Assembly: GCA_029939575.1 (NCBI GenBank)
Contig: JAOZSR010000024.1
Span: forward strand, 1 to 42,730
Reading direction: 5' to 3'
Source of the DNA: Fidelibacterota bacterium
GTDB taxonomy: Bacteria; Fidelibacterota; UBA2242; JAOZSR01
Length of the DNA stretch: 42,730 nt
A model generated the notes under the pieces. It searched no databases, had not been told where the DNA came from, and worked only from the letters and a program-made list of their open reading frames with translations. The first letter of the stretch is position 1, and each line of letters opens with the position of its first letter. The position numbers were made by a program, and so were the translations under genes. Below are positions 23,637-33,849 of the stretch, one piece after another.

Positions 23637-26510
23637 CTATTTTTTTCTCTCTAACTTTCGCAAAGCACTGCGTTCCTGAGCTCGTTTTTGATTATAATAC
23701 TTTCTGCCTCTAACGGTATCAAATGGAGATACTTTTATCCCCATCATTACATCTAAAAATTTAGCCAATAAACTACGATCTTCTTTAGTAGCCTTTTTGT
23801 ATATTGAATGAAACCGCAAATTATTAATAAGCTCCTGCTTTATTTTTTCTTTAGCTAATTTTCCTTTCGGCAACCTTTGGTCAGCTAAAGGCTTATCTCT
23901 GAATAAATCACGATTAGCGGCAATTTCAAAAATTCCTTTTATAAGCGGTGAAATCGGTGCAACTATTTCCCTAATTGTCCTGTCTGATAATGTAACCTTG
24001 GCCAAATCCTGAAATGGCAAATCAGGATTAAAATACTTTTTTCCAGGCAATCTAACATACATTTCTTCCTCACGCATCCAATCAGGCAAATATTTTTCTT
24101 CTTCTGCCGGCGACATTGATTCAACACTGCGTTGAGCGTGAAGCATAGCAGTATATTTGCCTGGCTGTTTAACCATTTGTTCTAATTGCAAAGGTATGTT
24201 CTTCCTCATCCAACTATAAAATGGCACAATTCTACGAAATAAAGTTCGCTCTGTTTCTGACAACTCGCCATAATCAAACAAAAACTTTTTAACATGCTGG
24301 CCAGCTGAAAATACATCATCACCTTTTCCCACTCTATCGAAAAAAAGAGCGATTCTTGCGTTGTTTTCCACAGCTGTCCCAATTCTTCTTGGAAAACGAG
24401 AATAAAATTCCAAAGCCTCAACAGGATTTTTTAAACTTTTATTAATAGCTAATTTCTTAACAAATTCTCCGCCAAACCATCCCGTGCCGATTACGCCTGA
24501 TTCTCCTCCCATTTCCCATAATTCTGATGCCTTGAATTTTCTCTTGCCTAATTTTATAACAAAATCATCCACTTTTTTTCCTAATTTTAATTTATGGCCA
24601 TATCTCTGCAATCTGAAAGCGTCAGTATATGTTTTTAAATTCTTATTGCCACCCAGCCAACCTAAATACACGTTAGATATAGCATTACGAGAATGAAAAC
24701 TTGGCCACAAAGAAGTGACTGTTAATTTCCAATTATTCTGAATTTTATCATACGCTCTTAAAAACTTGCTCATCCCAACATCACTTAATTGCGGAGCGAT
24801 TTTTGTTAATTCCCGTCCTAATTCAGGCGACATTTCATAAAATTTACCCCATAATTCTTTACGCACTAACCCCTCTGTAGATTCTTTCCCCGCCTTTTTA
24901 AAAACAGTAGCAGGTAAATTATGTTCCAACCAATCAACATATTGCTTTCTCATTATCATCGCATTGCTTCTAGTTAAAGTAGCTGCGTAATTTTTTGCAG
25001 CATCAGCTTCAAACATATATGGCAATTTACCCTCTTTAAATTGTTTTATAGATTCTTCTATAGTAGGCACATTTTTTTTTCTACTGCTAAAAAACCCGCT
25101 ATTTATATTTTCTGGAAATTCACCCCTACTTATTTTTCTACGCACATAACCAGCCCCTATGGGGTCTGATTTCTTTCTAGCCCCAGCTGCTATTTCCTCA
25201 TCCCACACTTTCTTCATTTTATCTTGATACCTCCCTGCTATTTTACGTACTTGCTTATCTTTTATACCTGATGTTAATTTTATTATATTTTTCGCATTAA
25301 CAGTATCCTCGGATATTTTAGCTGTCATTTCACTCATTACTTTATCAACTATCCCAGTCTTATCACCATGCGACCGCATCCAGCGAGCCGCCAATAAAGC
25401 ATCAGTATGCTTCCCCTGCTCAATCAAAGTGAACGGAGTGACATCTCCGTGGACTATGCCTGCAATAATACTTTCAGACGCATGTTTATTTCTAGCTGAT
25501 TTAATAATTCTATTAACAATAGTTGATGTTTTTTCTTTTTGATTTAATTTTAAAAATTTTTCAATTTCAAAAACTACTTGTTCACGCTTTTTTTTCGGCA
25601 TCCCTTTAAACATCCGCCTAGTTTCCTCTATAATTTCCATTTCATTCCAAGCCTTTGCAGAACGAGCACTTTCTTTCATTTCTAAAAGTGCTAATTTTTG
25701 AGCAGTAGAAATCCCACGCATACTTTTTATATCATAGCTGGCATCAAAAATAGACCCCAATGATTTTGTTACCATCTTACCCTGCCTTTTGCTGAATCTG
25801 GTAAACTGAGTATCCATTATTGGTTTAATCATTTTACTGAATTTTCTCTGCACGCCATTAATAGCATCAGAAGCAATCGGCACTTCACGGCCGGCAAACT
25901 TTAACGCAGTCTTATTCCAATAAGCGTCTGGGTTTTTCCACACTTTTTCTTTTTTAAAAATATCAACAATTTTTTCATATTTCTTTCTATCTTTTCCGGC
26001 CAATTCAAGTAATTCTTTAGGATTTTTTATTTTTCTACCCAACCCCTTGGAAACATCTTTTATAAGTTCTTTCAAAGCCATCTTAGTAATTGGTTTGCCT
26101 CCGACTAATACTCCTTTTACAGGACCTAGCCCTATATAAGTTATTGGGTCAAGTGCAACCCCACCGACAAAAGACACGCCCGCTTTAGTAATCTTGCCGA
26201 TTGTGGTTTCAGGCTTCCAGCCAGATTCAGTTAGAACATCGCCAAAATCAGATTTTTCTCTGCCTGAAAATCCACGTCCAATATCTCTAAGCGGAGAAAA
26301 ACCCTCCTCACCGCCAAAAATATCAACGCCAATATTCATTAAAGCATAATTAGGGCGTTCTAAATAATCTATAAATTTTAAAGCACCTCCCAAAGTGCGT
26401 TCTCCTGCTTTCCGTAGCATTGATTTTTCTTTCCTAGCTTTAACTGTTACGGGAGCAGAAGACTTTGCGAGGCCTCTTATTTTTTCTAATTGTTCTTGAC
26501 TGAATGCCAT
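23637..26510 (-). CDS. very large internal virion/ejection-like protein
   Basis: This is a 957-residue protein, largely helical and basic. The N-terminus has Gly-rich hydrophobic patches (AGVSFVGGVALDPITYIGLG, about residues 108-127). NNWKLTVTSLWPSFHSRNAISN (about 590-611) and FRRIVPFYSWMRKNIPLQLEQM (about 753-774) are blocks seen in large phage proteins of environmental genomes, where they accompany portal and capsid genes. No tape measure is seen, and the gene lies between portal and scaffold, so an internal ejection protein is the best inference. I cannot identify an enzyme motif. Confidence 0.55.
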   Translation of the reverse strand: MAFSQEQLEKIRGLAKSSAPVTVKARKEKSMLRKAGERTLGGALKFIDYLERPNYALMNIGVDIFGGEEGFSPLRDIGRGFSGREKSDFGDVLTESGWKPETTIGKITKAGVSFVGGVALDPITYIGLGPVKGVLVGGKPITKMALKELIKDVSKGLGRKIKNPKELLELAGKDRKKYEKIVDIFKKEKVWKNPDAYWNKTALKFAGREVPIASDAINGVQRKFSKMIKPIMDTQFTRFSKRQGKMVTKSLGSIFDASYDIKSMRGISTAQKLALLEMKESARSAKAWNEMEIIEETRRMFKGMPKKKREQVVFEIEKFLKLNQKEKTSTIVNRIIKSARNKHASESIIAGIVHGDVTPFTLIEQGKHTDALLAARWMRSHGDKTGIVDKVMSEMTAKISEDTVNAKNIIKLTSGIKDKQVRKIAGRYQDKMKKVWDEEIAAGARKKSDPIGAGYVRRKISRGEFPENINSGFFSSRKKNVPTIEESIKQFKEGKLPYMFEADAAKNYAATLTRSNAMIMRKQYVDWLEHNLPATVFKKAGKESTEGLVRKELWGKFYEMSPELGRELTKIAPQLSDVGMSKFLRAYDKIQNNWKLTVTSLWPSFHSRNAISNVYLGWLGGNKNLKTYTDAFRLQRYGHKLKLGKKVDDFVIKLGKRKFKASELWEMGGESGVIGTGWFGGEFVKKLAINKSLKNPVEALEFYSRFPRRIGTAVENNARIALFFDRVGKGDDVFSAGQHVKKFLFDYGELSETERTLFRRIVPFYSWMRKNIPLQLEQMVKQPGKYTAMLHAQRSVESMSPAEEEKYLPDWMREEEMYVRLPGKKYFNPDLPFQDLAKVTLSDRTIREIVAPISPLIKGIFEIAANRDLFRDKPLADQRLPKGKLAKEKIKQELINNLRFHSIYKKATKEDRSLLAKFLDVMMGIKVSPFDTVRGRKYYNQKRAQERSALRKLERKK

Positions 26511-26515
26511 ATTTA

Positions 26516-27946
26516 TTATTTATCTCCACGAAGACCTTTGAAAATCCCTTTAAAAATTTTAGCCGTTTCCCCAACCCTTTTACCTTTTTCTACAAAAGCT
26601 CTTTTAACGCTTTTCGGAAAAGCAGTCAATGCCTCTAGGCCAACTTTCGGGGCAGCCTTTACAAACTCTTTGCCACCCTCAGCAAATGTTTTTCCAACTT
26701 CAGGAATACTCTTCCAAAATTCTCCGCCACCAGAAAAAAGAATCTCGCTACCAGTTTTACCAATTATTTCACCTTGTTCCGCTGGCGATAAATTCTTATA
26801 TTGAGTCCACGCTTTAGTTTGATCTTCGTACTGGCTTCGTATTTGTTCTAATTTTTCCTGTATATTAGCTTTCTTCTTTTCTTCTTCCGGTATGATAACA
26901 TCATACATAGACTCGATAGAACTGTAATCATCTAAACTAACCTTTACCGCACCATCAGGAGAATATCCAGCCTGTTCTAACTCCTGTTGATCTTTATATT
27001 CAGTAAAAGTGCCATCGTTCTCTGACACCCGATAATTATTACTTGGAGATTGAACAATAGTGCCAGGCAGATAATCCTCAAATGGGACATTACTCAAATT
27101 AGACGAATCAAACGCATCCTTGTCTTGCAATTCAAATCCCATTTTACTTTCACCTCCACCTTTATAAACATTATTTCCGATAGGGATAACTTCCAACCCA
27201 TCTTCAGTCGTTAAATTGGGATGCGGTTTGCCAAAAAGAGAATATCCATCTGGATTATCTTCTGTCCTGCCAAAAGCATCACCAGTATCTTTAAAACCCT
27301 TGACATCTTGTATATTCTTAATTTGAAAATCTTTTATAGCACCGTCTGATTCAGTGTCAAAAACAGCAGCATATTCCTGTGGACGGCTGATAACGCCACG
27401 CCAAAAAGAAGCCTGTTTATCAAGATATTTTATTTTTTCTCTAAGCGGTGCAATCGCATCTTCGCTCCCGCCCATCTCGTCCATCGTGCTTGAATATTCT
27501 TCAAGCTGGCCGATAATATCATTAATACCGTCTTCTCCCTCAAGCATGCCCCAAGCCATCGCCTGCACATTTCCTGTTCGCAGTGTTTCCTTGTCCTGCC
27601 AAAGAGATCGCCAATTGTCCTCTAACTGAGCTTTTAGATCATCAGAGCTTACTTTATATGACTTCTGATTAGTAACTCCCCAAACTGACTGATCTCTATT
27701 TAAAATCTCTAAATCAACCATAATCTGATTCTTTTTTATCGGGGTAATCGATGGGTTCTTTAAAGCACGCATCATTATATCTCTTTTTTTGATAAAATAA
27801 TTATTGGATTTTATTTTTTTAGTAAACGGATCAAGCAAACTGCCATCTCCTTTAAGCAAATCCAATTCACTTTGATAAATACTATAAGCACTTGAGGCTG
27901 CCGCCCCTTTTTTCGGTTTTCTAATTGTAGTTATTGCAAATGGCAT
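26516..27946 (-). CDS. large virion-associated protein, function unknown
   Basis: This is a 476-residue protein. Central charged segments (EGEDGINDIIGQLEEYSSTM) and a Gly/Asp-rich stretch (GNNVYKGGGESKMGFELQD) precede a helical C-terminus (EKLEQIRSQYEDQTKAWTQY, then KAFVEKGKRVGETAK-like basic helices). It lies 5 and 1 bases from its neighbours in the row of presumed internal proteins. No recognised family. Confidence 0.5.
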   Translation of the reverse strand: MPFAITTIRKPKKGAAASSAYSIYQSELDLLKGDGSLLDPFTKKIKSNNYFIKKRDIMMRALKNPSITPIKKNQIMVDLEILNRDQSVWGVTNQKSYKVSSDDLKAQLEDNWRSLWQDKETLRTGNVQAMAWGMLEGEDGINDIIGQLEEYSSTMDEMGGSEDAIAPLREKIKYLDKQASFWRGVISRPQEYAAVFDTESDGAIKDFQIKNIQDVKGFKDTGDAFGRTEDNPDGYSLFGKPHPNLTTEDGLEVIPIGNNVYKGGGESKMGFELQDKDAFDSSNLSNVPFEDYLPGTIVQSPSNNYRVSENDGTFTEYKDQQELEQAGYSPDGAVKVSLDDYSSIESMYDVIIPEEEKKKANIQEKLEQIRSQYEDQTKAWTQYKNLSPAEQGEIIGKTGSEILFSGGGEFWKSIPEVGKTFAEGGKEFVKAAPKVGLEALTAFPKSVKRAFVEKGKRVGETAKIFKGIFKGLRGDK

Positions 27947-27947
27947 A

Positions 27948-29609
27948 TTATTGTCTTACGAATATATCACCGCTTGATGTTTTAGCAAAATCATCAGCAG
28001 TCCTGCCCTCTTTCATAAGGCTATCCCGCTCCTCGATATTAGAAACTTTTCGATATGGAGCGGTCATTCCAAATTTCAAAAAACGATCTTGGCCTTTACT
28101 TAAAACATCTTCCGGCTTAATAAATTTTAATAAAGCAGCGTCAGGTATTCTTTCCCCAAATTCCGGTGATGACACTTTAGGAACTTCTATCGGCGTTTTT
28201 GTTTCCGTAATATCAAATTCAGACTTTTTCTCTCCTGGTTCTCCCAGCCCCTTAACTCTCTCTTTGGCAATATCTATCGGTTCTCTTTTTAATACTTCTT
28301 CAGCAGGTACATCAATCGCGGTTATTCCTGATCTAGCTTTTGCAAAAGCCTCCTCTGGAGTAGCCCCAGAAGTTATCTCTTCCTGATAAATATTGGCTTG
28401 TTGTTCAGAAATAGCTAGCTTTTTAGCAACCGCATTATTAATTACAGCGTCCCTATTAGTAGATACATCAATCCCGTAATTAGTATTGAGATTATTTAAT
28501 TTCTGTAATGTATTCTCTAAATTTTCAGTCGGGGTGTTACCCATCTTGCCAAAATCGTAATCTCTAACAATTTTCTTTCCTAATTTTTCTACACCATAAG
28601 CTGAATTATCCACCTGCAATTGTTCAATCTTATCAACAAACGGCTCTAAAATAGAATTTGTTTTTAAACTATTTAATTCATTAAATTGCTCTTTAATCTT
28701 AGCTTCAAGGACTGGCTTTAATTTCAAATCGGCATTATCAACCTCGCTTTTATAATCATCCTGCAAAAGCCTGAAAAAATCTTTTTCAATATAATCGTTA
28801 GTCTGCATTTGCCAATATTGTTTGGCATTATCATATCGCTTGCCATTAATAGTAATCGGAGTTTCACTGTTGTCAGCCATATTAATCCGCTTTGTCATTT
28901 CATCTAAAAACATTGTTGGCGTAAAAGGCTTATTCATCATATCAATATCCATTTTATGCACCTCGTCTGTGATCCGAGTGCTCTGCAACTGAGAATTAAG
29001 TGCCTGTATTTTTAAATCATAAGCACTGGCAGCTTCTAAATTATTTCCGGCAATAGCTTTATTTTTAGCTTTTTTAACTTTAGCCATAGCACCCAATAAT
29101 GTTGATTCCCGCTTATCATTAATCGCTAAATTAACTTGATTAGTTAAAATATTATTATCAATAGTTATTTTATCAGTCTTGGCTTTAGTTAAAAGATTTT
29201 GGATTTCTATCCTTAAATCATAATCAGTGGCTGACTTCAATTGACTTTCTAAATATTCTATATGCTCGCCTATCCCTTTGCGGCCGACCTTAAAAGCTTC
29301 AAACGACTGCCTATATTTATCATAAAACTTATTTGAACGCTCAATTTTTTTTAAATCAGATATATTTGTTTTTAACTCGCTAATAAAACTATTGTCCACA
29401 ACACCCCTATCTTTTTCCTCTTTAAGCCAACCCTCGAAAAACGCCCGTTGTTCTTCAGCTTCCAGCCCCTCATCCACTACTTTTCTATAAAAATCTGCTG
29501 ATTTATTCGCCCGCACTCTATTTCTGGAAGCTACAAAACTGGCAATATTGTTATCCACAATTTTCCCCAGATTTCTAATTACTTTTTTTTCTCGTATTTC
29601 TTTAGCCAT
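27948..29609 (-). CDS. coiled-coil internal virion-like protein
   Basis: This 553-residue protein has long helical stretches. The start is very basic (EIREKKVIRNLGKIVDNN), followed by heptad-like segments (SELKTNISDLKKIERSNKFY; EYLESQLKSATDYDLRIEIQ). A short acidic-Pro region precedes the C-terminus (IDVPAEEVLKREPIDIAKER). It lies between portal and the other large proteins and probably belongs to the ejected or portal-associated set. I do not recognise a family. Confidence 0.5.
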   Translation of the reverse strand: MAKEIREKKVIRNLGKIVDNNIASFVASRNRVRANKSADFYRKVVDEGLEAEEQRAFFEGWLKEEKDRGVVDNSFISELKTNISDLKKIERSNKFYDKYRQSFEAFKVGRKGIGEHIEYLESQLKSATDYDLRIEIQNLLTKAKTDKITIDNNILTNQVNLAINDKRESTLLGAMAKVKKAKNKAIAGNNLEAASAYDLKIQALNSQLQSTRITDEVHKMDIDMMNKPFTPTMFLDEMTKRINMADNSETPITINGKRYDNAKQYWQMQTNDYIEKDFFRLLQDDYKSEVDNADLKLKPVLEAKIKEQFNELNSLKTNSILEPFVDKIEQLQVDNSAYGVEKLGKKIVRDYDFGKMGNTPTENLENTLQKLNNLNTNYGIDVSTNRDAVINNAVAKKLAISEQQANIYQEEITSGATPEEAFAKARSGITAIDVPAEEVLKREPIDIAKERVKGLGEPGEKKSEFDITETKTPIEVPKVSSPEFGERIPDAALLKFIKPEDVLSKGQDRFLKFGMTAPYRKVSNIEERDSLMKEGRTADDFAKTSSGDIFVRQ

Positions 29610-29618
29610 ATATTTTTA

Positions 29619-31340
29619 TTATCCCTCTTTAGGACCGGCAGGAACGCTGTTGCCGCCCCTTTGAGCAGCTTGAGCGACCGCACCGGTTAAACTCTGAGAG
29701 CCCTGTTGCGGTGCTCCGGCACTTGACGCTGGTTCATCACCGGCTTGATTTTGGTCTTCCCTTAAAATGGGCTTGTTGCCGGCGACCTCATTGGCAATCG
29801 CCTGCTCCAGCATTTGCTGTAGTTGCAGCTGCATACCGGGATTCCTGGAAATTTCTACCATTAGCATCTTGTCTTCAAGTTCACGTTTAATTAATTTCTT
29901 TTCATCTTTCGGACTAGGCACTCCCATATTTTTCATAGTTGTTTCCTGGCTCTGTACCTTAGCGTTAAATTTATTTATTTCATCGGTTATGTTCCTGACT
30001 AGCGTACCAGGAAAAAAAATATCAACTTTATAAAATTCTCCGACTAATTCCCGACCGCCCTCAGTATGCTTTTCCATTAAAAGAAATATATTTTTAAACA
30101 TTCCCTGCAGCTTTTCCGTCCATCTTGTCTGGCGGCCTTTAATGCGGTTATTAACTGTCTGCATTAAAACCGACAAGGCTCTGCCGGTAATCGCTTTCAC
30201 GCCAATGCCGCCAAAAATATTTTCATTTAATCCTGAAATTTTAAAAACATCAGAAAGCCTTTTTGAAATATCATTAGTTAAATCGACTGTTCTGGCTCGG
30301 CGTGGATCAGGGATTAATTCAGCCTCATCGCCAATATCTATTAAATTAACCCGTCCAGCCTGAGTTTCAGTTGGATTCAAATTTTTGCCGAAAATAAAAT
30401 CGTATGCGTTCTGGGCGATGACCTCGGACATATCTGAGTTTTTCTCATTATATTCGACTTGGGCATCTAATAAATCTTCAATATCAGCTACGCCGTAAGG
30501 TTCTTCAGGGTGGATGATATTAGGCACGTGGATAATCGGCACAAAATCATTATTATGCACCTCATATTTTATAACAACAGAATCGGCAATAATAATCATC
30601 CTGACATCAGCGGTATTGCAATCAAGCACCTTGATAAAATGACGCTGCGATTTGCGATACGCTGAAGTCCTGTCATAATTGCCATCGCCTGTCGTCAATG
30701 AAACCTTTTTATCTTTTAATTCTTCCGCATATTCTTCATAAATTTTTTCCGCTGACATATAGCGATTTTGGACATAGCCGAAAATCTCGGTATATTCATC
30801 ATCTTTCCAAATTATTTTTACATGCTCCGGCATTTTAGCGTGGCGGATTTCAATTTTATCTTTATTTTTATTATAAAACGGCCCTAGAATAATCGAATCA
30901 CCCAAAAGAGAGCCGTTAAAAACAGCGTTTTCAAAAAGCGTATTAAAATTATTATCATCTAAAACTTCTTTGAGTGCCTTTTCTTTAGCCTCGCTTCTGG
31001 CTACTTCGACTTCATCGATAATATCGGCAGCCGGCACATCAATATCGATCGGCTCATTAGTCATAAAAGCCGTATAGTTTAGGACTGTGGACCGACAATA
31101 ATTATAAACAGGCATGGTCGCACCGCCCTCCGGCTTATAAAGCCACTGGTCGCCATCGCCGAAATCTCTCAACCTCTGATAGCCGACTTTTCTCCAGCCA
31201 GCACCCAGCCTGGTCTTAGTGCCAAACATAAGCATTGAATATTCCGCTTCAAGCTCGGCATTTTTTTCAATAAAATATTGCCGCCATTTATCTTCTGTGG
31301 CTTCTTTTTTATTTAAAATTGTTTCAACTAATTGTGGCAT
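29619..31340 (-). CDS. portal protein (SPP1-gp6/P22-like)
   Basis: This is a 573-residue protein. Helix-rich start, then RLRDFGDGDQWLYKP and NYCRSTVLNYTAFMTNEPIDI (about residues 79-99). NNFNTLFENAVFNGSLLGDSIILGPFYN (about 128-155) is the wing/clip entry pattern of SPP1-type portals. HVPNIIHPEEPYGVADIEDLLDAQVEYNE (about 269-297) is the conserved stem-side segment. A Gln/Ala/Gly-rich disordered tail ends it. It overlaps TerL by 17 bases, the normal neighbour order. It forms the DNA entry ring. Confidence 0.82.
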   Translation of the reverse strand: MPQLVETILNKKEATEDKWRQYFIEKNAELEAEYSMLMFGTKTRLGAGWRKVGYQRLRDFGDGDQWLYKPEGGATMPVYNYCRSTVLNYTAFMTNEPIDIDVPAADIIDEVEVARSEAKEKALKEVLDDNNFNTLFENAVFNGSLLGDSIILGPFYNKNKDKIEIRHAKMPEHVKIIWKDDEYTEIFGYVQNRYMSAEKIYEEYAEELKDKKVSLTTGDGNYDRTSAYRKSQRHFIKVLDCNTADVRMIIIADSVVIKYEVHNNDFVPIIHVPNIIHPEEPYGVADIEDLLDAQVEYNEKNSDMSEVIAQNAYDFIFGKNLNPTETQAGRVNLIDIGDEAELIPDPRRARTVDLTNDISKRLSDVFKISGLNENIFGGIGVKAITGRALSVLMQTVNNRIKGRQTRWTEKLQGMFKNIFLLMEKHTEGGRELVGEFYKVDIFFPGTLVRNITDEINKFNAKVQSQETTMKNMGVPSPKDEKKLIKRELEDKMLMVEISRNPGMQLQLQQMLEQAIANEVAGNKPILREDQNQAGDEPASSAGAPQQGSQSLTGAVAQAAQRGGNSVPAGPKEG

Positions 31341-33849
31341 AATTTTTACCCCGCCTATTGCGGTTTAATAAATAAGTCTGTTCCGGCTGTTTCCGATATT
31401 TTTTCATCAACCACCAAGCGGCTTGCCATAATGCGGCTACATAATCCTGTTCAATCTTTTTATCATCAATCTGGTACATTCCAAGTTGATCTTCCAAATC
31501 GCCGATGTAATAGCTTCTTAACATCCCAAAATTTTTATTATGATCAACTAACTTTCCCTCTATTATTTCCGCCCTCCTGTCGCGAGTAAGCATTAGTCTG
31601 AGCTGAGTGAGTGCCTCCCCTTTCTCTCCGCCGTGAGCGTCAAAATCATAAGTCCTAACTTTCATATCATTTAAAATTTTCTTAATTATTACGCCGCCGA
31701 GAGAATTGGTGTCCATAATAATATTAGCGTCGTTATAATCAAACTTTAAAGCTTTTAATAAAGCGAAATTCGCGTGCGGTGAACCTCCCTTGATTTCCTC
31801 GTGGTGGACTACACGATAAGGAATTCCTGAATAATCAATTACCATCATAATAGTCGGATCACCTTGTTCGCTGCCTCCCCAGTCAACACTGATTAAATAA
31901 TCATGCCCGACTTGAGGCCGTTCAGGATTCAAGTCTTCCTTAAACACTTGGTCAACGACTTCTGGCTCAAATAATTTGACTGATGATGGGATTGCCTCGC
32001 CCAAAAATACCTGGCGGTAAAGATTAAAATCCTCAGCCATAATTTTAGCCTTTGACGCTTCTTTTATCTCTAAAGGAATAAACACATTGTCAGTATAAAC
32101 TCCGGTCTTTATATACCATTCGTTCTTGCCCGCTAACGCTTTTTTAGCCAGTCCGAAAAAAAATTGCTGGCCATTGGCATCGCGGTCAAACGTAGCCACT
32201 AAATCAATCGGTGCGTTCAAATCAACCGTCCTGCTCATAATCCTGCCTGGGAGCTCCTCCCGCAAATGGTGAGAAAACACGCACTCATCATAAGTGATCA
32301 GCCCGAATTGAGCCCCGGCCAAACTAGCAGCCTGATCTTCTCCCGTACTAGCTCCGTTAAAACTGGAATTATTGGAAAATGTTATAATCATCCTCGATTC
32401 ATTTTTGCTTTTAAACAACGCTCTAATTTTACACTTGTTTGTCTTCCGCTTTCCATCAATCACGATTATAAAACGATTATTCAGTATGTCATAAATATAA
32501 TTAAAACATGCCCTGACTTGATTGGAATGTGGCGACAAGTCCAATGTCCGATACCTAACATCAGCCATTGATCTCACTGTCATTTCCTCCCGCGGCATTA
32601 AAAGCTTATAAAAACAGAATCTGATATGCTTAGTAGCAAGCAAAACGGTATTATGTGTTACTATAAAATTTCTAGTCACATATAAATTACTTTTATCAGC
32701 TACTTGGATGCAAACTGCATCTTCTTTTTCAACTTTTATTATTTTTTTTAATAAACGATTATAAGTATTTTTTGTTATACAAAATCTGTCTGATTTTCTC
32801 TTTAACCTAAATGGGTTAATTTTTATTTTTATTCTTAATCTATAACAATCACGATGAGTTGTCCTTTTTATTGATTTAATTACCTTGCCTCCAAGCGAAT
32901 TAACAATAAAAATTACATTATCAGCTAATTCTTTCGAAACAGTATTGAATCCTATCTTACCGCTTGATTCTATATTCCCATCGGTGTCCATCAACCCCTG
33001 CAAAATAGCAATTCTATTTTTTACAGAATTATATAAATAATCTTTGGGAATAAATTTATTCCAACTTTTCTTATTTTCTAAACCCAGTTCACGAATTATG
33101 CCGATAACATTGCTAATCTGATAATCATAATTTTTAATATGCCTATACTTAAACCCTGATAACAATTCTTTATCAGCCGTCGAAAATCTAATTGATTTTT
33201 TTAAAAAACATCCGTCACCGAGCAATAATCCCAACAAATATGGAGATAATAATATTTTTTTTTCTGGAAATATTATCGGATCAACTACTGGAATTTCTAT
33301 TTTCTTATATGGCTCAGGATTATAACCGCCATATTCCACAATTTCTTTAGTTGACATTATTCGCCACTCATTTTTATAATTAAACCTTTCTCTCCTATTC
33401 TTACATTTCCACAAATGCTCCCAGCCGCATTTAGTCCAGCTTCCATCATCAAATACCATTTTATACAACTGCTTTTTCCCTTGTGGATAAACTCCAATTA
33501 CCTCAGTCAATTTTCCATTTTTAGAAAAAATTTTATCGCCAATTTTCAAATCGCCAATTTTCTCCCAGCCAAATTCTGTTAAAACAGGTTCATTAACTCC
33601 CTGCTCTTTTCCCCAGCGGTTGCAAGGAACTAATAAATTTTTCCTTTTACTCTCCTTATTCCAAATCGGATCAGAATTTCTTAAATAATCCTGCTGGCCA
33701 GGATGGGTGGGGATGCCAAGAAAATAATCATTAAAAAATACCGGATCATCATACCCCATTTCCAAAGCCACTTTCATTTTTTTCACATCTATCTGATCCT
33801 GCTTATCTAATTTGCCTAACCCATCTTTAATATTTTTAACTGTCGGCAT
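31324..33849 (-). CDS. terL: terminase large subunit interrupted by an intein
   Basis: The 841-residue precursor is split by an intein (residues 82-400), so the mature enzyme would be 522 residues. The Walker A loop is NRWGK | T, cut exactly before Thr. FGLITYDECVFSH has the Walker B acidic pair (DE). The C-terminal nuclease has LISVDWGGSEQGDPT, NIIMDTNSLGG and a later acidic residue, as in RNase H-fold terminases. It powers DNA packaging through the portal. TerS overlaps by 14 bases upstream and portal overlaps downstream by 17. Confidence 0.93.
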   Translation of the reverse strand: MPTVKNIKDGLGKLDKQDQIDVKKMKVALEMGYDDPVFFNDYFLGIPTHPGQQDYLRNSDPIWNKESKRKNLLVPCNRWGKEQGVNEPVLTEFGWEKIGDLKIGDKIFSKNGKLTEVIGVYPQGKKQLYKMVFDDGSWTKCGWEHLWKCKNRRERFNYKNEWRIMSTKEIVEYGGYNPEPYKKIEIPVVDPIIFPEKKILLSPYLLGLLLGDGCFLKKSIRFSTADKELLSGFKYRHIKNYDYQISNVIGIIRELGLENKKSWNKFIPKDYLYNSVKNRIAILQGLMDTDGNIESSGKIGFNTVSKELADNVIFIVNSLGGKVIKSIKRTTHRDCYRLRIKIKINPFRLKRKSDRFCITKNTYNRLLKKIIKVEKEDAVCIQVADKSNLYVTRNFIVTHNTVLLATKHIRFCFYKLLMPREEMTVRSMADVRYRTLDLSPHSNQVRACFNYIYDILNNRFIIVIDGKRKTNKCKIRALFKSKNESRMIITFSNNSSFNGASTGEDQAASLAGAQFGLITYDECVFSHHLREELPGRIMSRTVDLNAPIDLVATFDRDANGQQFFFGLAKKALAGKNEWYIKTGVYTDNVFIPLEIKEASKAKIMAEDFNLYRQVFLGEAIPSSVKLFEPEVVDQVFKEDLNPERPQVGHDYLISVDWGGSEQGDPTIMMVIDYSGIPYRVVHHEEIKGGSPHANFALLKALKFDYNDANIIMDTNSLGGVIIKKILNDMKVRTYDFDAHGGEKGEALTQLRLMLTRDRRAEIIEGKLVDHNKNFGMLRSYYIGDLEDQLGMYQIDDKKIEQDYVAALWQAAWWLMKKYRKQPEQTYLLNRNRRGKNYATIS
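32650..33606 (-). mobile_element. class 3 LAGLIDADG intein in the TerL P-loop
   Basis: This 319-residue insert starts EQGVNEPVLTEFGWEKIGDL (block A, with Glu not Cys/Ser at position 1) and ends FIVTHN, followed by Thr+1. The class 3 WCT triad is visible: Trp147 after His145-Leu in block B, Cys380 in CIQV (block F), and Thr398 of THN (block G). Class 3 inteins splice through the block F Cys and lack the N-terminal nucleophile. Two endonuclease motifs, YLLGLLLGDG (204-213) and LQGLMDTDG (283-291), make it a possible homing element. Splicing restores GKT. Confidence 0.9.
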
